A program made the translations under genes and the position numbers. From the NCBI GenBank assembly GCA_009746045.1, contig RPFO01000336.1, positions 1-47,897 of the forward strand: a stretch of DNA of 47,897 nt. The letters run 5' to 3'. This document shows, piece after piece, positions 21,185 through 33,100 of this stretch; position 1 is the stretch's first letter; each line of letters opens with the position of its first letter. Origin of the DNA: Mesostigma viride (lineage: Eukaryota > Streptophyta > Mesostigmatophyceae > Mesostigmatales > Mesostigmataceae). The notes beneath the pieces were generated by a model that was given only the letters and a program-made list of their open reading frames with translations, ran no database searches and had not been told where the DNA came from.

Positions 21185-24100
21185 GTATGTCAAGAGAAGA
21201 CTATGAAAGACCGTTGTGAAAATAAAAAGAATCTTCGCCCAACAAGCCTAGACTCTAGACATGCTTATTGTAGGCACACTCTCTCTGCCCTGCAAAGTTG
21301 TAGCGCTGTACACATCGTGCGTACAGTGGTCTGGATAGTTCATGGCAACAATGTCTGGATCATTCTATTCCCGGTATGTAACTTGATTCTTTTTTTCCCT
21401 CATACTTACTTGCCATTTTTTTTCCGTGAACAGAAGGCACAAAATAATTACCTTTCTGCATGCGAACTCTTGCTGGCGGAGGCCCGGACCCTGCAATCCA
21501 TGGATGCAAACTCTGCGGACAAGACGGCTGCAGACGCGCGCGACCAAAAGGGGGCTGGTGGTGCGGCCACCAAACGATTGGAGCTGCTGCGTGCCAAGGC
21601 CGATGTCCTCATGGAGCGCGTGGCATGGCACCAGCAGCACGCCGCAGAGGGTGCCAGCGTGACACCCCCGCTGTCCGACGCGGACACAGATGGGGCCGCG
21701 GTCGCACCGTTTGGCTGCGGCGCTTTCTTCCTTCGGCTGGTGGGTTGCCCTCACAAAATTGTTGATGTGGGTTTTAAGGTTCTTCCTTCGGCTGGTGGGT
21801 TGCCCTCACAAAATTGTTGATGTGGGTTTTAAGGTTCTTCCTTCGGCTGGTGGGTTGCCCTGGCTGCGCCTGTGTGGTGGGTTGCCCTGGCTGCGCCTGT
21901 GTGGTGGGTCGCCCTGGCTGCGCCCGTGTGGTGGGTTGTCCAGGCTGCGTCCGTGTGGTGGGTTGCCCTGGCTGCGCCTGTGTGGTGGGTTGCCCTGGCT
22001 GCGCCCGTGTGGTGGGTTGCCCTGGCTGCGCCTGTGTGGTGGGTTGCCCTGGCTGCGCCCTTGTGGTGGGTTGCCCTGGCTGCGCCCGTGTGGTGGGTTG
22101 CCCTGGCTGCGTCTGTGTGGTGGGTTGCCCTGGCTGCGTCCGTGTGGTGGGTTGCCCTGGCTGCGTCCGTGTGGTGGGTTGCCCTGGCTGCGTCCGTGTG
22201 GTGGGTTGTCCAGGCTGCGTCCTTGTGGTGGGTTGCCCTGGCTGCGTCCGTGTGGTGGGTTGCCCTGGCTGCGCCCGTGTGGTGGGTTGCCCTGGCTGCG
22301 CCTGTGTGGTGGGTTGCCCTGGCTGCGCCCGTGTGGTGGGTTGTCCAGGCTGCGCCCGTGAGGGGGGTTGTCCAGGCTGCGCCCGTGAGGGGGGTTGCCC
22401 TGGCTGCGTCCTTGTGGTGGGTTGCCCTGGCTGCGTCCGTGTGGTGGGTTGCCCTGGCTGCGCCCGTGAGGGGGGTTGCCCTGGCTGCGTCCTTGTGGTG
22501 GGTTGCCCTGGCTGCGTCCGTGTGGTGGGTTGCCCTGGCTGCGCCCGTGAGGGGGGTTGTCCAGGCTGCGTCCTTGTGGTGGGTTGCCCTGGCTGCGTCC
22601 GTGTGGTGGGTTGCCCTGGCTGCGCCCGTGTGGTGGGTTGCCCTGGCTGCGCCTGTGTGGTGGGTTGCCCTGGCTGCGCCTGTGTGGTGGGTTGTCCAGG
22701 CTGCGCCCGTGAGGGGGGTTGTCCAGGCTGCGCCCGTGAGGGGGGTTGCCCTGGCTGCGTCCTTGTGGTGGGTTGCCCTGGCTGCGTCCGTGTGGTGGGT
22801 TGCCCTGGCTGCGCCCGTGAGGGGGGTTGCCCTGGCTGCGTCCTTGTGGTGGGTTGCCCTGGCTGCGTCCGTGTGGTGGGTTGCCCTGGCTGCGTCCGTG
22901 TGGTGGGTTGCCCTGGCTGCGCCTGTGTGGTGGGTTGCCCTGGCTGCGCCTGTGTGGTGGGTTGCCCTGGCTGCGTCCATGTGGTGGGTTGCCCTGGCTG
23001 CGTCCGTGTGGTGGGTTGTCCTGGCTGCGCCTGTGTGGTGGGTTGCCCTGGCTGCGTCCGTGTGGTGGGTTGCCCTGGCTGCGTCCGTGTGGTGGGTTGC
23101 CCTGGCTGCGTCCGTGTGGTGGGTTGCCCTGGCTGCGCCTGTGTGGTGGGTTGCCCTGGCTGCGCCCGTGAGGGGGGTTGTCCAGGCTGCGTCCTTGTGG
23201 TGGGTTGCCCTGGCTGCGCCTGTGTGGTGGGTTGCCCTGGCTGCGCCTGTGTGGTGGGTTGCCCTGGCTGCGCCTGTGTGGTGGGTTGCCCTGGCTGCGT
23301 CTGTGTGGTGGGTTGCCCTGGCTGCGTCCGTGTGGTGGGTTGCCCTGGCTGCGCCTGTGTGGTGGGTTGCCCTGGCTGCGCCCGTGAGGGGGGTTGCCCT
23401 GGCTGCGTCCTTGTGGTGGGTTGCCCTGGCTGCGTCCGTGTGGTGGGTTGCCCTGGCTGCGCCCGTGAGGGGGGTTGTCCAGGCTGCGCCCGTGTGGTGG
23501 GTTGCCCTGGCTGCGCCTGTGCGGTGGGTTGCCCTGGCTGCGTCCGTGTGGTGGGTTGCCCTGGCTGCGTCCGTGTGGTGGGTTGCCCTGGCTGCGCCTG
23601 TGTGGTGGGTTGCCCTGGCTGCGTCCGTGTGGTGGGTTGCCCTGGCTGCGTCCGTGTGGTGGGTTGCCCTGGCTGCGCCTGTGTGGTGGGTTGCCCTGGC
23701 TGCGTCCGTGTGGTGGGTTGCCCTGGCTGCGTCCGTGTGGTGGGTTGTCCAGGCTGCGTCCGTGTGGTGGGTTGCCCTGGCTGCGCCTGTGTGGTGGGTT
23801 GCCCTGGCTGCGTCCGTGTGGTGGGTTGCCCTGGCTGCGCCCGTGTGGTGGGTTGCCCTGGCTGCGCCCGTGTGGTGGGTTGCCCTGGCTGCGTCCGTGT
23901 GGTGGGTTGCCCTGGCTGCGCCTGTGTGGTGGGTTGCCCTGGCTGCGTCCGTGTGGTGGGTTGCCCTGGCTGCGCCCGTGTGGTGGGTTGTCCAGGCTGC
24001 GTCCGTGTGGTGGGTTGCTCTTGCTGCGTCCTTGTGGTGGGTTGCCCTGGCTGCGCCTGTGTGGTGGGTTGCCCTGGCTGCGTCCGTGTGGTGGGTTGCC

Positions 24101-27100
24101 CTGGCTGCGTCCGTGTGGTGGGTTGCCCTGGCTGCGCCCGTGTGGTGGGTTGCCCTGGCTGCGCCTGTGTGGTGGGTTGCCCTGGCTGCGTCCGTGTGGT
24201 GGGTTGCCCTGGCTGCGTCCGTGTGGTGGGTTGCCCTGGCTGCGCCCGTGTGGTGGGTTGCCCTGGCTGCGTCCGTGTGGTGGGTTGCCCTGGCTGCGCC
24301 CGTGTGGTGGGTTGTCCAGGCTGCGTCCGTGTGGTGGGTTGCCCTGGCTGCGCCCGTGTGGTGGGTTGCCCTGGCTGCGCCCGTGTGGTGGGTTGCCCTG
24401 GCTGCGTCTGTGTGTATCTTGGTTTCATGCCTTGTTACCGGCGAGCTTCTTCTCTTGTGGGCGCGAGTGTGGCGGCGGTGGCCACGCGCGTAGAACCTTC
24501 ACATGTCACAAACACACAGCCCGGGCATGCTGAGCCTCGCTGCCGTCTCTATGTGCGTTGCACCTGGATCTGGCCTCGCCCATTTTCCATGTACGCTGAC
24601 GCTGTCTAGCTCACGTTTCATGGGTACACTAAAGCCCAGGCCTATCCTCATCCTGGGGCTGACTAAGTCAGGCCCTTGCTCACGGGACAGGCACCGAGGC
24701 TCTCCCCTTTGTGCCATGACAGCTGGCACAACGCCAAGAGGTACTAGGTTGCAGGGAAAATCCAGCTCCAAACATGGTTGAAGACACCCAAACCGCTGCG
24801 TGCATGGCGGGGGTCGGGCGGTGTGTGGCATCCGTCACATGACCCTGGTGGGTGCTCCCTTACTTGCCCATGCTTGCGCACAACGGTGTGCCCTGCGCAT
24901 TCTTTGTGGAAGTCTCCATTGCCAGTGGTGTTGTCTCCCACACTTGGTTTGCAACATGGCCTTGGAAGGGCATGAAGCGTTCCCACGGCCGCTCCTGCTG
25001 CCCTCACCCCTCCCCTTGGTTACTGCCCCCATTCCTCTCCTCCGTCACAGGCGGTCATGCTGGACCACCCGCGCACGCGCGCCAAGTCCCTGGCCGCATA
25101 CGAGATCAGCGTGGCGGCCTTCCTTCAGGTGCTGCGCGCGCCAGCAGGAGGGGCGTCGCAGGAAGACCCTCGCGGCCTTCGGGAGGGCAGCGCGGCCTCT
25201 CCCGCGCTTCCCCCACCAGAGTTTGCACTGACGGACGCGGAGCGAGCGGCGGTGTCGCAGAAGGTGCGTGCGGTGCTGGACCACATGGAGAGGCTGCACG
25301 CAGCCAGCCAAGATGATGCGGCCACCAGCGCCAGCACAGGCGGTGGCAGCGCGGGAGCCTCTGCGTCAGGAGGGCAGCGGGGGGCGAGCGTGCCTCTCAA
25401 CGTGCCGGTCACCAGGCCGGTCGTGTTGGCACCGGCCGGCGTGGGTGTGCGGCCCACCGGGGGGGGACAAGCCAAGCCAGCCGTTCCACCGGTGACCAAC
25501 GCCAGCTCTACCCCCCGGTGGGAGTCGACAGCACCCAGCGGTGCCGGCCCCTCGCCGGCCGCTGCTGGCGCAAGGCCGTCCTCCACCCCCCCCGGCGGCC
25601 GTTGTAGCACACCGGGTACCTTCTCACCGCCCAGCCGGGCGCCTGCGTCCGCCACCGCCCCCCCGGGTTCTGGTGGCCCGCAGGTGCGGCCCCCGGCGCC
25701 CCCCCCCGTTGCATTGGCCAGCCCTCAGCCGCCCAAGTACACGGAGCGAGAGCTGCAGGTGCTGCGGCAGACGTCACGCATTGGGGGCAAGGTGTACCTG
25801 CCATGGATGGAGGGCGATGGGGACGTGGGGGCGGACACAGCACGGCGCCCACAGCCAGCGCCGGAAGCAGGCGCAGGCAGCCCTGGGGCCGCCGCCCTGT
25901 TCACCGACCCCGATGGCCTCCTGCCCTTGTCGCAGAAGCAGCGGCGGCACTTTGGCGCGTGGCGGCGGCCGAGCGAGATCGTTAAGCTGGCGGCCGCACG
26001 CGCCCCCGGCATGGGGGGGGGGATCGGTCCTTGCCTCATTCAGGTAGGTCGCATGCCTGTGAGCAAGACAGCACGAGGGTATGGCGCGTGCGTGGTGGGT
26101 GGTGACAGGGATGCGTGTCGTAAAGGTTGGATCGGTTGCTGATGGCACGTTTGATGGCGCGTGCGTGGTGGGTGGTGACAGGGATGCGTGTCGTAAAGGT
26201 TGGATCCGTTGCTGATGGCACGTTTGATGGCGCTTGCGTGGTGGGTGGTGACAGGGATGCGTGTCGTAAAGGTTGGATCGGTTGCTGATGGCACGTTTGA
26301 TTGCGCGTGCGTGGTGGGTGGTGACAGGGATGCGTGTCGTAAAGGTTGGATCCGTTGCTGATGACACGTTTGATGGCGCGTGCGTGGTGGGTGGTGACAG
26401 GGATGCGTGTCGTAAAGGTTGGATCCGTTGCTGATGGCACGTTTGATGGCGCGTGCGTGGTGGGTGGTGACAGGGATGCGTGTCGTAAAGGTTGGATCCG
26501 TTGCTGATGGCACGTTTGATGGCGCGTGCGTGGTGGGTGGTGACAGGGATGCGTGTCGTAAAGGTTGGATCGGTTGCTGATGGCACGTTTGATGGCGCGT
26601 GCGTGGTGGGTGGTGACAGGGATGCGTGTCGTAAAGGTTGGATCCGTTGCTGATGGCACGTTTGATGGCGCGTGCGTGGTGGGTGGTGACAGGGATGCGT
26701 GTCGTAAAGGTTGGATCCGTTGCTGATGGCACGTTTGATGGCGCGTGCGTGGTGGGTGGTGACAGGGATGCGTGTCGTAAAGGTTGGATCCGTTGCTGAT
26801 GGCACGTTTGATGGCGCGTGCGTGGTGGGTGGTGACAGGGATGCGTGTCGTAAAGGTTGGATCCGTTGCTGATGGCACGTTTGATGGCGCGTGCGTGGTG
26901 GGTGGTGACAGGGATGCGTGTCGTAAAGGTTGGATCCGTTGCTGATGGCACGTTTGATGGCGCGTGCGTGGTGGGTGGTGACAGGGATGCGTGTCGTAAA
27001 GGTTGGATCGGTTGCTGATGGCACGTTTGATGGCGCGTGCGTGGTGGGTGGTGACAGGGATGCGTGTCGTAAAGGTTGGATCCGTTGCTGATGGCACGTT

Positions 27101-30100
27101 TGATGGCGCGTGCGTGGTGGGTGGTGACAGGGATGCGTGTCGTAAAGGTTGGATCCGTTGCTGATGGCACGTTTGATGGCGCGTGCGTGGTGGGTGGTGA
27201 CAGGGATGCGTGTCGTAAAGGTTGTTGCTGATGACACGTTTGATGGCGCGTGCGTGGTGGGTGGTGACAGGGATGCGTGTCGTAAAGGTTGGATCCGTTG
27301 CTGATGGCACGTTTGATGGCGCGTGCGTGGTGGGTGGTGACAGGGATGCGTGTCGTAAAGGTTGGATCCGTTGCTGATGGCACGTTTGATGGCGCGTGCG
27401 TGGTGGGTGGTGACAGGGATGCGTGTCGTAAAGGTTGTTGCTGATGACACGTTTGATGGCGCGTGCGTGGTGGGTGGTGACAGGGATGCGTGTCGTAAAG
27501 GTTGGATCCGTTGCTGATGGCACGTTTGATGGCGCGTGCGTGGTGGGTGGTGACAGGGATGCGTGTCGTAAAGGTTGGATCCGTTGCTGATGGCACGTTT
27601 GATGGCGCGTGCGTGGTGGGTGGTGACAGGGATGCGTGTCGTAAAGGTTGGATCCGTTGCTGATGGCACGTTTGATGGCGCGTGCGTGGTGGGTGGTGAC
27701 AGGGATGCGTGTCGTAAAGGTTGTTGCTGATGACACGTTTGATGGCGCGTGCGTGGTGGGTGGTGACAGGGATGCGTGTCGTAAAGGTTGGATCCGTTGC
27801 TGATGGCACGTTTGATGGCGCGTGCGTGGTGGGTGGTGACAGGGATGCGTGTCGTAAAGGTTGGATCCGTTGCTGATGGCACGTTTGATGGCGCGTGCGT
27901 GGTGGGTGGTGACAGGGATGCGTGTCGTAAAGGTTGGATCCGTTGCTGATGGCACGTTTGATGGCGCGTGCGTGGTGGGTGGTGACAGGGATGCGTGTCG
28001 TAAAGGTTGGATCCGTTGCTGATGGCACGTTTGATGGCGCTGACATGGATGCATGATGGCATGGGGGTTGTCACGGCTGGTTCATGCGGAAATGTCTCCT
28101 GTGCCTGCTGCGCTGCCACCCCTGCCACCCATTTCCCCACCCGCGTGCCGGCGGCCAGCACGTGTCTGCGTTTGCGGTCACGCAGACGCTGGTCTCCGAC
28201 TGCAGCTTCGTCAGCTCGCTGGCGGTGACGGCCGCATATGAGCGCCGGTTCCACAAGCGGCTGATCACCTCCCGCCTCTTCCCACAGGTGGGGGGCGCCC
28301 GTGGATGGATAGGGGACCCACCCCCTTCTGCGGTGGCGGATGCCTGACACGCCCGCAGTAGCTGCGCTGCGGGCGGGCGCCTGTGGTGCTTGGTGGGGCT
28401 TGGTGTGACATGAACACGTTTGTTGCGAATGAGATTTCGGTTGCCACAGCTTGCTACACCAGGACACGCGCAAGGGGACCGCCCGCGTGGCCTGGGATGC
28501 TGTACCTGCCCAAGTTGTGAATTACATGCCCTAGCTTGGGATAGCGTACTTGATGCTGGCCCTACTGACCCCGCGGTGCAGGTTTCCCTGGGCGTTTTTG
28601 GAATGCGTTGAGGTGCGCAAGTACGCTACCATCTGGCTGGGCTCGTCCGTGGCCATGGTGAGCGATCAGCTTGTGGCTTGAAGCCACTGTGGAATGCCCA
28701 TAGGCATACCGTTGTTGTGGGAAGTGCGGACTTGCGTTGATGATGACAAGGGCTTGTGTGCGCAGTGAACCCGGGGGCGTCACGCGTGCTGCATGTGCAA
28801 TCTCCGCGCAAGGGGCGGGCCCGCGCATGAGGTTTTGCGATCCATGATGCTGGCGTGCTTGTTCTCCCTCTTGTGCCCTGTTCAGCGATCCATGATGCTG
28901 GCGCGCCCCCCTTTGTGTCGTTGCTGCGCTCCCCCCTTCCTGCAGATATGCTCCTGTTGTCATCCATCGGGCATCTTGCCATCCAGCATGTATGCTCACG
29001 GCCACCTGTCCCGCACCCGTAAGCTGCTATCCGTGGCCCGTTGTTGCTGCCAGCCCATGCTGACCCCACTCAGGTTCTGCCTGCCGCTAATCGCTATCGC
29101 CCATGTTTCCTCCTCCTCCTGCTGCTGTACGGTGGCATCACCCAACATGCCCGCCGGCGCACGTTCCCACAGGACGCGGCGGGTGTGCCCCTGTTCAACC
29201 CACAGGGCAAGTATGTGGCCAAGCTCTTCTTCAATGGCATCTGGCGGCGCGTGCTCATCGATGACCTGCTGCCCACGTCGGCCGGCGGCGACCTTCTCTG
29301 TTCCTTCTCCTCCAACCGTCGCGAGTTCTGGGTGTCGCTGCTGGAGAAGGCCTACCTCAAGGTGGCAGGGGGTTACGACTTCCCAGGTGCGCCCTGGGGG
29401 TTGCAGAACTTGTGTCAGCAATGGGGGCATGCATGGCAAGCATGACTGTGGAAATGCGGTCGCCCACATTGTGTGGACATCGCGCAGGTTCCAGCCATGC
29501 CCCATGCGTGGCGGCGTGGAGGGTGCTGTTGTTGGGTGCGATGGACAGCGGGGTCGTGGCGACCCTGTGATGCCTGTGCTGTCATGTCTGACGTTGATAG
29601 CGTGATGGCAGGCAGCAAGGGGGGTCCCTCCTTCCTTAGCACATGGTTCTTCACACGGCAGTTTGAGGGTATCCACGGACAGGGTGCTGCTCAGGCGGTG
29701 GCGGCTAGCATAGCCGGCTAAGGTGGTGAATGGAGAAGCGCGCTACCGGGTGGAGCAAGGGTGCCGTGGTCCGGCCAGCATGTCCGCGCAGACGGATCAG
29801 CGGCCTAACTTGCTTGTTGGTTGGTTTTCTCAGTAAACCGGAGGGGGGGAGGGGGGGGGAAGTTGCTGACTTGTCCAAAACTTTGTTCATCCTTGTGACT
29901 GTTGGTGAAGGGCTGTCATTCAAAGATTCAAGGTGATCAGCGCGTGAGGAGGAACCTTGTGGTTACGGCTGGCCTCGGCACACTTGTGGAAGGTGGAGAA
30001 GGTGAGGAGGAACCTTGTGGTTACGGCTGGCCTCGGCACACTTGTGGAAGGTGGAGAAGGTGAGGAGGAACCTTGTGGTTACGGCTGGCCTCGGCACACT

Positions 30101-33100
30101 TGTGGAAGGTGGAGACGGTGAGGAGGAACCTTGTGGTTACGGCTGGCCTCGGCACACTTGTGGAAGGTGGAGAAGGTGAGGAGGAACCTTGTGGTTACGG
30201 CAGGCCTCGGCACACTTGTGGAAGGTGGAGAAGGTGAGGAGGAACCTTGTGGTTACGGCTGGCCTCGGCACACTTGTGGAAGGTGGAGACGGTGAGGAGG
30301 AACCTTGTGGTTACGGCTGGCCTCGGCACACTTGTGGAAGGTGGAGAAGGTGAGGAGGAACCTGGTGGTTACGGCTGGCCTCGGCACACTTGTGGAAGGT
30401 GGAGAAGGTGAGGAGGAACCTTGTGGTTACGGCTGGCCTCGGCACACTTGTGGAAGGTGGAGAAGGTGAGGAGGAACCTGGTGGTTACGGCTGGCCTCGG
30501 CACACTTGTGGAAGGGGGAGAAGGTGAGGAGGAACCTGGTGGTTACGGCTGGCCTCGGCACACTTGTGGAAGGGGGAGAAGGGCGACAGGGAACAGACCA
30601 GGTCAAGTTGGGACAACACGCCTATGGTAGCGCTGCCCCCTTTCCCAACGGGCTGTCCAAATCAGCTGGGTGAGTTCGATGGACTTTGAGCGCTATCGTG
30701 TTGCTGAGTTGCCCTCCATGCCTGCCCCCCCCTTGCACCCTGCCACGACCCGGTGTGTGCTGGGTATGCCCTCACCAGGGTCTACCTCAGAGGTGGACCT
30801 CTACGCGCTGACCGGATGGATCCCGGAGTGCATCGCCATCAAAGACAGTACGCGGCCCTTCCTGCCGGACAAGATATGGGCCCGCATGCGTGATGGCCAC
30901 TACATGGGGCAAGCGCTCATGACCGTCTCCACCGGTACGCGCTCCCAGGCATGGAGCAGCTTGACCGTCCTGTGCCAATTAGCATGCCATGGCCCTCTAC
31001 GTGGTGCCTTCGATTTCTGCTGCGTGTTCCAGCTCCCCCGCCCCCTTCGCGGCAACCAGCCAATACCCTGTTTATCCATGCGCCTGCCTACTCCATGGCC
31101 TGCTCTTTACCTCTTGTGAGTTCAGCACGCTGCCATGGTGTGGGGCAAAGTAATTGTGGCGGTCTGTCAGGCTTAACACTGGCGGTGGTTGCGTCCCTCC
31201 ATAGCATGGCTGCGTTGGCGTGCCTCGCCGGTGATTCCTGAGTCGCGAGGCTGAGGCGCCCGGTGTATACTGTATCTGCGACCGCGCCATCGGTGCTCTG
31301 TCGTGCCCCCCCCCCCCCTCAGGCCCGCTGAGTGACCAGGAGGAGTCCATGCTGGGCCTGGTGCGCACGCACGCGTACGCGCTGCTGGATGTGCGCGAGG
31401 TGTCGCTGCTCCAAGGGGGGCAGCGCGCCTCGCTGCGCATGCTGCAACTCAAGAACCCCTGGTGAGCGGGGGGGGGCGGTGACGTGGGCAAGGGGCGGAC
31501 TGTGCCTGGGGGGATAATACTTGGGGGTCTTCCAGTTTTCCTCCACTGCAGCGCGCATCTCTGCACTGTGGGTCAAGGGGTCAGGTAATAGCATGCTTGC
31601 CATGTGCCCTCCCGTGTTAAGGTTGCCTTGGTGGCGAGATTTGGTGGCGCTGCCGGGCGCTACGTCCTGGTGTGACTCATGGAGGAGGACCCTATCGGCG
31701 CCTTGCAATCAATAGAATCCATAAGAAAACGTTGCTCTTTATGGTCAATAGAATCCATAAGAAAACGTTGCTCTTTATGGCCGCACGAACTTGCAGGTGG
31801 ATCCTGTGCGTGGCCGTACGCCCATCCCTTCCTTCCAGGCACATAAATTGTGGCGTAGTAAGCGGTGACCCTTTTGCTCTGATGCAGGGGCATTGTGGGT
31901 GACTGACTTAACTGCTTCCCGCATGGCGGCCCGCTTGTGACCGCCCGGGCGGTCCCCCCGCGCGTGCAGGTGCGAGGTGCGGTGGAAGGGTGCCTACTCG
32001 GCGGCCGACACAATGCGCTGGACGCCCGCACTGCGGCAGGCGCTGGCCTACGACGCGGCGGCGGTGGCACTGGAGGACAACGGCGTCTTCTGGATCGACT
32101 GGGAGTCCTTCCTGCGCTTCTTCGCCAACATCCACTTCAACTGGAACCCCTTCCTCTTCCGGCCGCCCGCCACGATGCACTCCTATTGGCCGGCCAGCGG
32201 GGTGCCCCAATCGGACATGTTCTCCCTGGGAGAGTGCCCCCAGGTGCGTGGAGCCACCCTGCGCTTGCCAGGCTGGCCATTTGTAGACGGTGTCCTGGAG
32301 AAATCCGGTGCTCCTTGTTTTGGCAGGTGACCTGCTCACTCCCACGTACTGCTCTTGCCGCTGGCAAAGTCGCATGCGCCAAACAGAGCATGTGGCACGG
32401 TGCGCGGCCCATCGCGGTGTTGTTGCAAACTTGCATACGCACCTCGCGGTTTGATCTTCTGTGGGGAGGACGGGCTGTAGACTGGTGCATCCCCCCTATC
32501 CACATTGGCCTTATCAGTGGCAGAGCCTGTGGGAAGCGGAGCAGTATGACATGAAAGCTGAGGGGACAGGCCATTGCGGACTGCTGTCATTTTCTTCTGA
32601 CGCCATGTGTTATTATATTGCCCCTTTTTGCCTTGGCTTTTCGGGGCCTGACCCCCCCCACCCAACGACGCGCGTTAACGGTCTGTGCGGCCCCTCCACC
32701 CCCAGTTTGCGGTGACGGTGCAGAACCAGCCCACAGGGGTGGGTGCGGTGGGCAGCCCCCCCAAGCCGGTGTCCCTCTGGCTGCTGCTGTCGAAGCACAT
32801 CACCGACCGATCGGTGCCCAACGAGGACTTTCTGGCGCTGCACGTGTTTGCGCCGGCTTCCCCCAGTGATGTGGGCAAGCGCGTCTACTACCCCGACACG
32901 CCGCTCGTCAAGGGCGTCTACGTAAACAGCGAGCACCGGCTGGTGCGCGTGGATGTGCCGCCCGCGCCGCCACCGGGCGTCTCCTTTGTGGTGGTCGTCT
33001 CGCAGGTGCGGCGCCCCACGCAGGGCGGCGTGGCGTTCACGCTGCGGTGCCACTGCGAGGCTGGGGTGGCGGTGGCAGAGATCCCAATGGGCCACCCCTT

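Noticed and set aside
21690-24609. ORFs of 873-931 codons across the 27-bp array, both strands
   Set aside because: The unit is 27 bp without stops. The calpain reading frame and phase fit better if the array is intron.
24503-25050. ORFs between the 27-bp array and calpain exon 3
   Set aside because: No similarity to calpain; an acceptor at 25,049-25,050 marks the true exon start.
25774-28473. 899-codon minus-strand ORF with HPCHHPPRTRHQTCHQQ repeats
   Set aside because: Antisense of calpain intron 3 (73-bp array) plus antisense of exon 3.
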